DNA of 64,000 bases from Sphingomonas sp. Root710. Its GTDB lineage: Bacteria; Pseudomonadota; Alphaproteobacteria; Sphingomonadales; Sphingomonadaceae. The translations under genes were made by a program, and so were the position numbers. Positions within the stretch are counted from its first letter, which is position 1. Each line of letters begins with the position of its first letter. Under the pieces are notes generated by a model, which ran no database searches, had not been told where the DNA came from, and saw nothing but the letters and a program-made list of their open reading frames with translations. Positions 26,128-34,936 of this stretch are shown here, piece after piece. The stretch lies in assembly GCF_001429065.1 (NCBI RefSeq), contig NZ_LMIB01000018.1, positions 147,533-211,532 of the forward strand, given 5' to 3'.

Positions 26128-27051
26128 TCAGGCATCGGCTTCCGCCAGCACGCGGGCGATCTTGTTGAACTCCAATTCCGGGAAGCGCTGGGCAGAGCTC
26201 GCGATCACCCTGTTCTCGGTGGCCCCGAGCTTGTCCACTTCGCAGCGGACGACATCGCCCACTTGCAGATGCTTTTGCGGCACCATGGCATGGCCGACAC
26301 CCTCGGGCGTGCCGGTCAGCAGGAGATCGCCCGGTTCCAGCCGGAACGCGGTCGATACATATTCGATCTGTTCCCAGATGCTGTAGATCAGCTGTTCGGT
26401 GTTCGATTCCTGACGCAGTTCGCCGTTCACATAGGTGCGCAGGTTCAGCGCGTGCGGATCGCCGACCTCGTCCGGCGTTACGATCCAGGGACCGATGGGA
26501 CCATGCGTCTCGAACGACTTCCCGATCGTCCACGTCTGGGCGTAATTCTGCCAGTCGCGTGCAGACACATCGTTCGCGACGAAATAGCCGAAGACGTGCG
26601 CAGGCGCTTCTTCGCGTGAAACATACCGCGCCGTCCGCCCGATCGCGACGCCCAGTTCGACCTCATAGTCGAGCTGCTTCGTCACGCCCGGATCGATATC
26701 GTCATAGGGGCCTGAAAGGCTGATCGTCGCCTTGTTGAACCAGACCTGGTGCGCAGGTGGGATGACGCCCAGGCGAACGCCCTCCTTGCAATGCTCGCGA
26801 TAGTTCATGCCGATCGCAAGGAAATTGCGCGGCCGCTCGATCGGAGCAAGGAGCTTGACGCCTTCGAGCGCCACGCTGGGCTGCGCCGACTCCATCTTGT
26901 CGCGGAGCCGGTCGAGCGCTTCCGGACCGGCGGCGGCCAACTGACGCATTTCGGTGAACTCGGGCAGAAGATCCGCGATCCGGATGATCCCGTCTCCGGA
27001 CACGACGCCGATCACCGGCTTGCCATCGACTTCGTAACGTACGAGCTTCAT
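26128..27051 (-). CDS. Fumarylacetoacetate hydrolase (FAH) family enzyme 2
   Basis: The 307-residue product has a clear FAH core: RNFLAIGMNYREHCKE, QLDYEVELGVAIGRTA (metal ligands), GYFVANDVSARDWQ, and LLLTGTPEGVGHAM. This subgroup includes 2-hydroxyhepta-2,4-diene-dioate isomerase-type and acylpyruvate hydrolase enzymes. It is only distantly related to the other FAH-family enzyme in this operon, so a second, sequential step is likely. Start ATG 27051 has GGGAG upstream. It is the first enzyme gene behind LysR paralogue B. Confidence 0.92.
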   Translation of the reverse strand: MKLVRYEVDGKPVIGVVSGDGIIRIADLLPEFTEMRQLAAAGPEALDRLRDKMESAQPSVALEGVKLLAPIERPRNFLAIGMNYREHCKEGVRLGVIPPAHQVWFNKATISLSGPYDDIDPGVTKQLDYEVELGVAIGRTARYVSREEAPAHVFGYFVANDVSARDWQNYAQTWTIGKSFETHGPIGPWIVTPDEVGDPHALNLRTYVNGELRQESNTEQLIYSIWEQIEYVSTAFRLEPGDLLLTGTPEGVGHAMVPQKHLQVGDVVRCEVDKLGATENRVIASSAQRFPELEFNKIARVLAEADA

Positions 27052-27212
27052 CTTTTATCTCCCGATCGGGCAGGTGCTGTCGCTGATGCCGGATCGTAGC
27101 AAGCGATCAGCGATGCTGAGGCGATCAGAAAATTCGATCTGCGATACCCGCATGGGTAGCGCGGACGTCCGGCTGGAGCTCGAACGCAAGATTGCAGTCA
27201 GGAAAAAGAGCC

Positions 27213-28130
27213 TTACGCCGTGAGTTCGGCCCGCGCGTGATTGTGCGCCGCCTTTCGCATCAGGTCGCTGAGCTTCTCCGCCAGGGGCGTGAGAGGAAGT
27301 CCCTGTCTCGTTACCATGCAGATGGGATCGGACGTCAGCGCCGGGATATTTTCCAACGGCGCGCAAAAGCGCGTCACCGGCATGAGTTTGAACATCTGTT
27401 CGGGAAGCACCGTCAGCATGTCGGTGTTGGCCACGGTCACCAGGGTGATGAGCATGGAGGAGGATTCGACCGTCATCTCGGGCGTCGGCAAGGCCCGCCG
27501 TTCGAAGATCGCCTCCAGGTCGCTATCTGCATATCTGTCGCTCAGCGGCGGACGAACCCAGCGCGCTCCCGCGAGTTCTTCGAGACTTTGCGCGCGCAGC
27601 AGCGGGTGATTGGGCCGAGCCGCTATCCGACGGCTATTGGGCATGAACTGCTCGATCGCGAACCGCTGCGATGCATGCTTCTTCGACAGAGGGCCGATCC
27701 AGAAATCGAGAAGCCCGGCGGCCAGTTTCGTCTCGATCGGTTGGAAAAGCGCCTGCGTGACCTTGGTCACCACCTTCGGATAGCGTTTGCTGAAGGTCGC
27801 GATCGCAGAGGGAAGCAGCGTCATGACGCAGGCCGGCGACAGTCCGACAGCGACCTCCCCGCTGTGCTCGCCGCTCCATTGCTCGACCTCTTCCTTCGCG
27901 CGCCTGACCTCCGCCTCGATGCCCTGGATGCGGCGCACGAAGCGCTCGCCCACCGGGGTCAGCGTCACGCCCTTCGAATGCCGTTCGAGCAGGGTCTGCC
28001 CCAGCTCGCGCTCCAACTCCCGGATGCTGCGGGTGATGACCGGCTGCGCGATGCCCAGATGCCGGCTGGCAGAGCGTAGGCTGCCCGTGCGGACGACCGC
28101 GAGCAGGTCTCTGAAATGCGTGAGTTTCAT
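27213..28130 (-). CDS. LysR-family transcriptional regulator, paralogue B
   Basis: The 305-residue product begins at ATG 28130; a TTG four codons upstream is a less likely start. The HTH is MKLTHFRDLLAVVRTGSLRSASRHLGIAQPVITRSIRELE, nearly the same as in paralogue A. The effector domain shares GEVAVGLSPACVMTLLPSAI-like blocks. It lies 161 bases upstream of FAH enzyme 2 on the same strand and divergent from FAD hydroxylase copy 2. It is well placed to control that hydroxylase, the ring-cleavage operon, or both. The two paralogues bracket the operon. Confidence 0.94.
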   Translation of the reverse strand: MKLTHFRDLLAVVRTGSLRSASRHLGIAQPVITRSIRELERELGQTLLERHSKGVTLTPVGERFVRRIQGIEAEVRRAKEEVEQWSGEHSGEVAVGLSPACVMTLLPSAIATFSKRYPKVVTKVTQALFQPIETKLAAGLLDFWIGPLSKKHASQRFAIEQFMPNSRRIAARPNHPLLRAQSLEELAGARWVRPPLSDRYADSDLEAIFERRALPTPEMTVESSSMLITLVTVANTDMLTVLPEQMFKLMPVTRFCAPLENIPALTSDPICMVTRQGLPLTPLAEKLSDLMRKAAHNHARAELTA

Positions 28131-28363
28131 CGTCTGATCCAAGGGCGGGAATGATACCGTAATATAGTAGCAGGGCGATATTCACAGGCAATTATCGTCA
28201 TTTCAGGTATCTATGGCATCGCCTTGTCATCTGGCTGCTTGAGGACCTCGGCACTAGCGTCTCGCCGCTATCCCTGACCGGACCGGGCCCCGTGGGTTGG
28301 GGTCACCGGCGGCCAGTGCCGCGGGCGCTAAGCCGGGCAGACGGAAATTGTGAAGGATCGACG

Positions 28364-29995
28364 ATGGGTTCGGTTGGAATTGACGAATATCAGGTCCTGG
28401 TGGCGGGGGCCGGGCCGGTCGGCATGTGCGCGGCGATCGACCTTGCCTTGCGGGGCGTGCGCGTGTTCATATGCGAGCGCCGGGCACCGGACGAATATGG
28501 CATCGGAAAGGTAAACCTGACCAACGCCCGCTCGATGGAGCATTTTCGCCGGTGGGGTATCGCGGACCGTTTGCGGGAAAATGATCCTATCCCATCCACC
28601 GTCATTCGCGACCTGACGATGTCCACGCGCGCGAATGGCCACATCATTTTCAACGCGGTAGGCGGAAACGAGTGGCGCGAGCCCCTTCCCATCGCCTCGG
28701 AGCGACCGGAATGGGCGCCGTTCCAGGCCATCGAGAAGACCCTTCGCGAGCGCCTGCTCGAGCTTCCGAACGTGACGTTCGTCCCTTTCGCCTCCGCCGT
28801 CGATTTCGTTCAGGATGATCAGGGCGTCGAGCTCAGCTATGAGAGCGGCGGCCAAACCGTGACGGTTGGCGGGCGCTATCTGATCATCGCCGACGGGCCC
28901 TATTCCGCGCTGCGCCGGAAGATAAACCTGCGGCTTGAGGGCGAGACGATCTTTCGGAATTTCTCCTGGTATTTCCGTGCGCCGGACCTCGCCAAGCTGT
29001 TCGCGAAGACTCAGTTGTCCTCCCACACCTTCTTCCTCAACGAAGACGGCTATGGCGATCTTCTCGCGCCCCAGAGCGAGAATGATCACTGGATCTACAT
29101 GGTGTCGCCAACCCCCGAGGGGGTCGATCCGAAGGACTGGAGCACAGTGCGCTCGATGCTTTTTCGAGCGGTGGGCCAGGAGTTCGAAACGTCGGAGGAG
29201 CAGGGCTGGGAGTGGGGCAGCCATTCCCGGATGACGCGCACCTTCAACTTTGGGCGGGCGTTTCTTGCGGGCGACGCCGCCCATCTCACGCCGCCCTTTG
29301 GCGGTTTTGGAATGAACATGGGTGTCGGCGATGCCGCCGACCTGGGATGGAAAATCGCGGCGATGTTGGCCGGATGGGGCGGCCCGCGGCTCCCGGACAC
29401 CTATACGCTTGAGCGCCGCGACGTGTGCAAGTTCATCATCGAGGGGTCCGTCCACAATAACAAGCTGTGGGGCAAGGCGCTGGTTCGCGAGCATATGGAG
29501 GAGGATTCGGAACGCGGCGAACGCGTTCGCGCGGAGGTGCGGGACTTCATCGTCAAGGAAAAGACCCAGCAGTTCAAAAGCCTGGGGGCGCAGTTCGGCT
29601 ATCGCTATACCGGTTCGCCGATCATCGTCGGTGACGAGACCGAACTGCCTCCGCTCCATTATGGCGAGTATACGCCGACCTCGATCCCCGGTTACCGGGC
29701 ACCGCATGTGTGGCTCAGCGAAGGCGACTCGCTTTATGACCATTTCGGGACGGGTTTCTGCCTGCTGGTCCTGGATGCGGATGCCGACACCGGGCGGCTG
29801 GAAGCCGCGGCGTCGGCGGTCGGATTGCCGCTCAAAATCTGGCGGCTCGATCATGCCGATGTGCGTGCGCACTACGACCGCGCCCTTACCCTGATCCGAC
29901 CCGATCAGCATGTCGCGTGGCGCGGCGATACGCTGCCGGAGGATTGCCGGCATCTTGTCGATGTGGTGCGCGGGGCCGCTCAATATCGCCAATAG
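28364..29995 (+). CDS. FAD-dependent aromatic hydroxylase, copy 2
   Basis: Start ATG 28364 follows GAAGGA at good spacing; upstream in-frame codons look non-coding. The 543-residue product has GAGPVGMCAAIDL near 16, a DGPYSALRRK segment in place of the usual DG motif, and GDAAHLTPPFGGFGMNMGVGDAADLGW near 305. The C-terminus has LIRPDQHVAWRG. It is highly similar along its length to copy 3 (41801-43429) and less so to copy 1. Expected chemistry is NAD(P)H- and O2-dependent ortho-hydroxylation of a phenolic acid or phenol. It is divergent from LysR paralogue B. Confidence 0.94.
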   Translation: MGSVGIDEYQVLVAGAGPVGMCAAIDLALRGVRVFICERRAPDEYGIGKVNLTNARSMEHFRRWGIADRLRENDPIPSTVIRDLTMSTRANGHIIFNAVGGNEWREPLPIASERPEWAPFQAIEKTLRERLLELPNVTFVPFASAVDFVQDDQGVELSYESGGQTVTVGGRYLIIADGPYSALRRKINLRLEGETIFRNFSWYFRAPDLAKLFAKTQLSSHTFFLNEDGYGDLLAPQSENDHWIYMVSPTPEGVDPKDWSTVRSMLFRAVGQEFETSEEQGWEWGSHSRMTRTFNFGRAFLAGDAAHLTPPFGGFGMNMGVGDAADLGWKIAAMLAGWGGPRLPDTYTLERRDVCKFIIEGSVHNNKLWGKALVREHMEEDSERGERVRAEVRDFIVKEKTQQFKSLGAQFGYRYTGSPIIVGDETELPPLHYGEYTPTSIPGYRAPHVWLSEGDSLYDHFGTGFCLLVLDADADTGRLEAAASAVGLPLKIWRLDHADVRAHYDRALTLIRPDQHVAWRGDTLPEDCRHLVDVVRGAAQYRQ

Positions 29996-30120
29996 CGGTG
30001 GCGGCCGCCGTGCCACGATGCGGAGTATCTCATTATCTGCCGATGCGGCCGCCCGCTACGACCATGCGCAGGTGCTGGAGGCGGTCAAAACCGAGGCCGC
30101 CATCGCCAGCCAATCCATGC

Positions 30121-31110
30121 TCAGTCGGCTGGTATCGCGAAGCGTTGCCCGTCACGCGCGACGACCACCGGCCCTCGATAATTCGTCTGGATATCGTCGA
30201 TATAGCCCTGGCCGCCTTGTTCATCGTCGCGGCCGGGTACGAGATGGGTAAGAACCAGCTGCTTCACGCCCGCCGCGCGGGCGATGCGCGCGACGTGCTG
30301 CGGCGTCATATGCTCTATATCCATATGCCGCATCAGACCTTCGCGATACGCAGCAGGCAGGGGCATGTGTTCGAGCGCCTGCTTGGTCGCGCCGCGATCC
30401 ATGACCTCGCTGACGAGAAGATCGGAGCCTTTCGCCAAGGTCGCCAGGTTAGCCGATGGGCCGGTATCCCCGCTGTAGACGACCGAATGGGTGCCAATCT
30501 GGGCGCGGAAGGCATAGGAAAACACGGTGGATGACAGTTTGCCATCGGTATCGTGGAAGTGGTCGACCCCGATCGTCGTCACCCTGATATTTTCATCAGC
30601 ATAGATTTCGACGGGAGCAGACGGCCCGGCGGGCAGCTCCGACCTTGTGACCGTGGATGCGATGGTCCGGCCGGGGCCGTTCCCCGCCGCCAGGGGTGCC
30701 TGCTCGATCGGTACGGAGCCGGCAAGAATACCGTCCACCATGGCATTGGTGCCCGGGGGCCCGATTACCGGGATATTCTTGTGAATTCCGATGGCCCAGC
30801 GCGAGACTATGAACGGCATCAAGCCACCCACATGATCAATGTGGTGATGCGACAGGAATATCGCGCGGACATTGGATGGGGAGAGGCCCGCCGCCTTCAG
30901 CTGCCGTTGGAAGCCTTCCCCGATATCGAACACATAGATGTCGTCGCCCACGATCAGGGCATTGGCCGGCTGCGACCGTCGGGCCTGTACGACCGGCCCT
31001 CCGCCGGTGCCGAGCGTTACCCACACTGGTTTCGCCCGTTCGGCTCCGGCGGCGGCGGGGGACAGCGCCAGATTAGCGGCCGCCAATGCGCTGATAAGCG
31101 CAATCTTCAT
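30121..31110 (-). CDS. Exported metallo-beta-lactamase-fold hydrolase
   Basis: Start ATG 31110 gives a 329-residue product with a Sec signal peptide (MKIALISALAAANLALSPAAAGA), so the enzyme is periplasmic or secreted. A longer in-frame start would hide the signal. The zinc motif H-x-H-x-D-H is seen as SHHHIDH, and later histidine and aspartate ligands appear in GDTGPSANL and LTHLVPG. The layout is closest to the ribonuclease Z / arylsulfatase-like branch. The substrate is unknown; an ester or lactone of the imported aromatic is possible. It is the last gene of the operon with the metallochaperone GTPase. Confidence 0.88.
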   Translation of the reverse strand: MKIALISALAAANLALSPAAAGAERAKPVWVTLGTGGGPVVQARRSQPANALIVGDDIYVFDIGEGFQRQLKAAGLSPSNVRAIFLSHHHIDHVGGLMPFIVSRWAIGIHKNIPVIGPPGTNAMVDGILAGSVPIEQAPLAAGNGPGRTIASTVTRSELPAGPSAPVEIYADENIRVTTIGVDHFHDTDGKLSSTVFSYAFRAQIGTHSVVYSGDTGPSANLATLAKGSDLLVSEVMDRGATKQALEHMPLPAAYREGLMRHMDIEHMTPQHVARIARAAGVKQLVLTHLVPGRDDEQGGQGYIDDIQTNYRGPVVVARDGQRFAIPAD

Positions 31111-31129
31111 GCTGATCCTGCTCCCTGTG

Positions 31130-32122
31130 TCAGGCGTCTGCCGCAACCTTGATCCGGCATGCCTCGAAATTGCGGCGCAGGCTGTCACGATCGAGATTAC
31201 GGCCGATGAACACCAGTTTCGAACGGCGTACATAGGAGGGCCATGGTCCTGCGAAATCGCCTTCCGCCACGCGGTGAACGGCCTGGAACACGAAGCGGTG
31301 GTCCTCGCCCGCGAAAGCGAGGACGCCTTTTATGCGGAAGAGGTCGTCTCCATCCTTGGCGATCAGCTTCTCGATCCAGGGGAGGAAGCGTTCGAGGTCT
31401 AGTGGCTGGTCGAGCTCCATGCTGACGCTCGTGACGTCATTGCTGTGATGATGTCCGTGATGATCTCCATTCCCGTGATCCAGCAGTCGTTCGGGATCGG
31501 CATTGCCGCGCGCGAAGTCGAACGCGTGCCGGTCCATCACTGCGGAGACCGGAATGGCGGAACGGATGCTGCGTCGGATCTCTGCTTCTGGATTGATCGC
31601 CCGGATATGTCCTTCGCAGGCAGCGAGCCTGTCCGGTTCCACCAAGTCGATCTTGTTGAGCAGGATGAGATCAGCGCAGGCGATCTGTGCCTGCGCCTCC
31701 GCGGTCTTCGCAAGTTGCTGCTCGATATGCCGCGCATCGACGACGGTCACGAATGCATCGAGGCGCGTGCGGCTTACGATGCCCGGGTCCATGAAGAAGG
31801 TCTGTGCGATAGGCGCGGGATGGGCGAGGCCAGTGGTCTCAATCAGGATACCATCGAGCCCCGGCGCGCGATCCAGAATATCGTTGATGATAGCGATCAG
31901 ATCGCCGCGAACAGTGCAGCACAGGCAACCATTGTTCATGGTCACTATCTGATCTTCGCCGTTGACCACCAGATCGCCATCGATCCCCAGCGCACCGAAC
32001 TCATTCACTATAACGGCATAGCGCCGGCCGTGATCTTCCGACAGGATGTGGTTGAGAAGTGTCGTCTTGCCGGCCCCTAGATAACCGGTAAGAACCGTGA
32101 CGGGCAGACGTGCATCAATCAT
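31130..32122 (-). CDS. COG0523-family metal-chaperone GTPase (CobW/ZNG type)
   Basis: The 330-residue product starts at ATG 32122, two bases after the amidohydrolase stop. It has P-loop GYLGAGKTTLLN (13-24), the family signature GCLCC (65-69, CxCC metal site), NKIDLVE and a C-terminal CobW_C domain. A histidine-rich stretch, DHGNGDHHGHHHSND, near residues 223-237 is typical of zinc- or cobalt-handling members. Such GTPases deliver metal to specific client enzymes. It lies between two genes for probable zinc hydrolases, so one of them is the likely client. Confidence 0.93.
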   Translation of the reverse strand: MIDARLPVTVLTGYLGAGKTTLLNHILSEDHGRRYAVIVNEFGALGIDGDLVVNGEDQIVTMNNGCLCCTVRGDLIAIINDILDRAPGLDGILIETTGLAHPAPIAQTFFMDPGIVSRTRLDAFVTVVDARHIEQQLAKTAEAQAQIACADLILLNKIDLVEPDRLAACEGHIRAINPEAEIRRSIRSAIPVSAVMDRHAFDFARGNADPERLLDHGNGDHHGHHHSNDVTSVSMELDQPLDLERFLPWIEKLIAKDGDDLFRIKGVLAFAGEDHRFVFQAVHRVAEGDFAGPWPSYVRRSKLVFIGRNLDRDSLRRNFEACRIKVAADA

Positions 32123-32124
32123 GA

Positions 32125-33372
32125 TCAGTCCCTCTCGACGACGATCTCGCCATTCAGGATCACCTTCTTGAGTGCGCGGATATTGCTGATGTCGGCGATG
32201 GGATCCGCGCCGAGCAGCAGCAAATCGGCCCGTTTGCCTGGCGCCACCATGCCGATATCCGGGCGGACGCATTGCCTGGCGGCGGCGCTGGTGCCGGCGA
32301 CGAGCGACTGGAGCGGGCTCATGCCAGCCGCCACCATGAGTTCGGCCTCCTCCAGCGTGTTTTCGCCATAGGTGCCCTTGCCTGAGAATGTATCCGTGCC
32401 CAGCGCAATACCCACACCCGCGTCGGACACTTTCTTGACGTTGGCCGCAAGTTCGGGGTGCGCCGCACCATGCGCCCAAAGCGTGGGAACGAACATCACA
32501 TCGCGATCGATCATGAGCTGGACCAGGGCCTCATCGGTGATGAGCTCGTTCATCACGCCGTGCTCCAAAGCGTCTGCACCGGCTTCGACCGCCTCGCGTG
32601 CGACCGTCTGCTGAGTCGTATGCACCGTGGCGCGCAGGCCGCGTTCGTGCGATGTCTCGATACCCGCCCGAAGCATGTCGAGGGGCAGTCGCATCAGCTC
32701 GATTGGTCCGAGAAAACCAGGGATCTGCCAAACATATTTCTCGTCGCTGTGGCAGGCGCACGCGCCTTCGGACAGGATCTTGATGGCGTCCACCTTCATA
32801 TCCGCCAGATAGTGGATGAGGTCACGCATTTCCTGCACAGTGCCTACTTCGCCCGCGAAGCGCGCACGAGCCCATGGGTTCTTGCTGAAAATGGTGGACG
32901 CTGGGTGCCCCTCGCGGCCGGTGACGCCGCATCCGGTCGCCAGCAGCCTTGGGCCGCGCAGCTCGCCCGAAGCAATCCGGGCGCGGGTGCGCAGAATGCC
33001 GCTGGTGGGATCGCCGACCGACTTAATCGTCGTCACGCCATATTGAAGGAACGAGTCGAGCCTTCCCGGCAGCTCATGTTCCTCGAACGCGTCCATCGAT
33101 GCAGGATCGGAAACCGCGAAGACATTGTAGAAGTGGATATGCGCGTCGATCAGACCCGGCATGATCCATTTTCCAGACGCGTCGACCATCTGCTTATGTT
33201 CGCCGCCCAAAGGCTCGGCTGAGACGGCGGCGATCTCGCCGCCCTTGACCGCGATGTCATGAAGACCTTCGAGCGCCTTATGACCGTCGAAGATGTGGGC
33301 GCGCCGGATGACAAGATCGTAACGGCTGGGATCACCCGCTTCTGCTTTGGTAATCGCGGGTTCGAAGCTCAT
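32125..33372 (-). CDS. Amidohydrolase-superfamily metallohydrolase
   Basis: Start ATG 33372 has GGGAG upstream and gives 415 residues. Metal-site motifs in order are DAHIHF (HxH), AIKILSEGA (lysine that is carbamylated in binuclear members), TVHTTQQ, ALEHG and LGTDTF. This resembles imidazolonepropionase-like / Xaa-Pro-dipeptidase-like amidohydrolases that cut amides, lactams or carbamates. No signal peptide is seen, so it acts in the cytoplasm. It is the first gene of the operon with the COG0523 chaperone and the exported hydrolase. The physiological substrate is unknown. Confidence 0.9.
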   Translation of the reverse strand: MSFEPAITKAEAGDPSRYDLVIRRAHIFDGHKALEGLHDIAVKGGEIAAVSAEPLGGEHKQMVDASGKWIMPGLIDAHIHFYNVFAVSDPASMDAFEEHELPGRLDSFLQYGVTTIKSVGDPTSGILRTRARIASGELRGPRLLATGCGVTGREGHPASTIFSKNPWARARFAGEVGTVQEMRDLIHYLADMKVDAIKILSEGACACHSDEKYVWQIPGFLGPIELMRLPLDMLRAGIETSHERGLRATVHTTQQTVAREAVEAGADALEHGVMNELITDEALVQLMIDRDVMFVPTLWAHGAAHPELAANVKKVSDAGVGIALGTDTFSGKGTYGENTLEEAELMVAAGMSPLQSLVAGTSAAARQCVRPDIGMVAPGKRADLLLLGADPIADISNIRALKKVILNGEIVVERD

Positions 33373-33489
33373 AAACACTCCCCTATGGCGCTTCAAGGAA
33401 ACGGACCCGGCACATGGCGATGACCGGCTGACAGCTTCTGGCGATTTAGGTTGCGGAGCGGACGAGCGGTAATCGCATTTGACGATGAC

Positions 33490-33512
33490 GCTCACAATTC
33501 TGAATTGTGAGC
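33490..33512. promoter_or_regulatory. Perfect palindromic operator between amidohydrolase operon and MFS gene (site 1)
   Basis: GCTCACAATT and AATTGTGAGC flank the three bases CTG; one more base pair on each side (33489 and 33513) extends the arms to 11. It lies 118 bases upstream of the amidohydrolase ATG and about 140 before the MFS ATG. It is too long to be chance in this GC-rich DNA and has the form of a dimer-binding operator. Related 17-mers occur at 40589 and 41647. Confidence 0.75.
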
Positions 33513-33652
33513 GCCGAAGTTCCTCATCACGGCGCCATATGAGATTCGCTGCGTGTCCCGGGTATCCCCGGCGACGATTTATGATCGCCCTCGCCATGGC
33601 CCGTGCGCCTAAGGATCGCAATCGAGCAGGCGCGGGAGTGAACCAGCAGTCG

Positions 33653-34858
33653 ATGACGGAGGTCACCACCAGTAAGCAGGACCCGACAGCCTCGCCGATG
33701 CTGCTGGTCGTCGCGGGTGCGAGTGCGGCGTTGTTCGTCGCCAATCTTTACTATGCCCAGCCTTTGCTGACGACGATCGCCAAAGACCTGGGTCTTGCCC
33801 ACCAATTCGCGGGCAGCGTGGTGAGCGTGAGCCAGCTTGGCTATGGGCTGGGACTGTTCCTGCTCGTGCCCTTGTCCGACATCGTCGAGAACAGACGGCT
33901 CGTGTTGACATGCAGCGCTCTGACGCTTGTCGGCATAGTGGGTATGGTGCTCGCGCAATCCGCCGCCGCCTTTTTGTGCTTCGCCCTCATGATCGGAATC
34001 TTTTCGAGCGGTGCACAGATCCTTATCCCCTATCTTTCCCATATGATCCCGGACGAGCGGCGCGGCCGGGCCCTGGGCGGCATCATGGCCGGGATATTGA
34101 CGTCCGTGATGCTCGCGAGGCCTTTCGCACTTTTCATTGCGGCGGAATGGGGTTGGCGCTCCGTCTATATTCTTTCCGCTGCTGCGACGGCGTCGCTCGG
34201 CCTGGCGCTTTGGCAAATGATGCTTCCGCGCCGGCCGCCGGAGCGCATAGGATATTGGCGCGCCATCCGTTCGATGTTCCGCCTGTTCGCGTCGGCTGCG
34301 CATGTCAGGCGGCGGACGATATATCAGGCCGTCTTATTTGGCTGCTTCACGATGTTCTGGGCCGCCATGCCTATTCTGCTCGAGGAGCATTTCGGCTTTG
34401 GCATGCGGGAAGTTGGCTTGTTCGCCCTAGTCGGTGCGGGGGGTGTCCTGGCGGCACCGCTGGCCGGCCGATTGGCAGACCGGGGAGCGGTTCGAACCGG
34501 CACGGTCATCGCAAGCCTGTTCGTCGCCGGGGCCTTCATATGCTCGTTCCTGTCCTATCACTGGGCGGCGCCGATCGGGCTCGTCCTAGCTTCCTTCGTC
34601 ATCGATGGCTCGATTCAGGTATCGCAGGTGCTGAGCCGGATCGTGGTGCTGGATGTCCCGGCAGACGTGCGCGGCAGGATCAATGCTTCCTACATGACGT
34701 CGATATTCTTGTCCGGCGCGGTTGGATCGGTTCTCGGCGTGTCCGTCTATTACGGCGCCGGGTGGTCCGCCGTCGCGCTCATCGGAATGGGAAGCGGGCT
34801 GCTGGTATTCCTGGCAGCATTGGCAGAGCGAGGCCACCACGGCGCAATCACCCGGTAA
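33653..34858 (+). CDS. MFS transporter (12 transmembrane segments)
   Basis: From ATG 33653 the product is 401 residues. GTG 33638 and ATG 33596 are alternatives, and an ATG at 33479 would place the operator inside the gene, which is unlikely. About twelve hydrophobic segments are visible, with the MFS loop 2-3 motif degenerate and a duplicated one at GRLADRGAVRTG. It resembles multidrug/sugar-efflux-type MFS carriers (DHA1-like). It is divergent from the amidohydrolase operon across the palindrome, so import or export of the same compound is plausible. Confidence 0.85.
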   Translation: MTEVTTSKQDPTASPMLLVVAGASAALFVANLYYAQPLLTTIAKDLGLAHQFAGSVVSVSQLGYGLGLFLLVPLSDIVENRRLVLTCSALTLVGIVGMVLAQSAAAFLCFALMIGIFSSGAQILIPYLSHMIPDERRGRALGGIMAGILTSVMLARPFALFIAAEWGWRSVYILSAAATASLGLALWQMMLPRRPPERIGYWRAIRSMFRLFASAAHVRRRTIYQAVLFGCFTMFWAAMPILLEEHFGFGMREVGLFALVGAGGVLAAPLAGRLADRGAVRTGTVIASLFVAGAFICSFLSYHWAAPIGLVLASFVIDGSIQVSQVLSRIVVLDVPADVRGRINASYMTSIFLSGAVGSVLGVSVYYGAGWSAVALIGMGSGLLVFLAALAERGHHGAITR

Positions 34859-34936
34859 ACAAAGGCGCGATGGCCGCGGATATTTTCGAGCGACCGGCAG
34901 CGGACAGACCTGGGTCAGGCGTCGGCGAGATGCGCC

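Noticed and set aside
28328-30016. A 562-codon open frame on the minus strand opposite FAD hydroxylase 2
   Set aside because: It has no recognisable domain and runs fully antisense to a gene with clear motifs.
29996-30120. Open frame between FAD hydroxylase 2 and the exported hydrolase that reads as a short helical peptide
   Set aside because: It runs antisense into the hydrolase gene, has no ribosome-binding site and no known motif.
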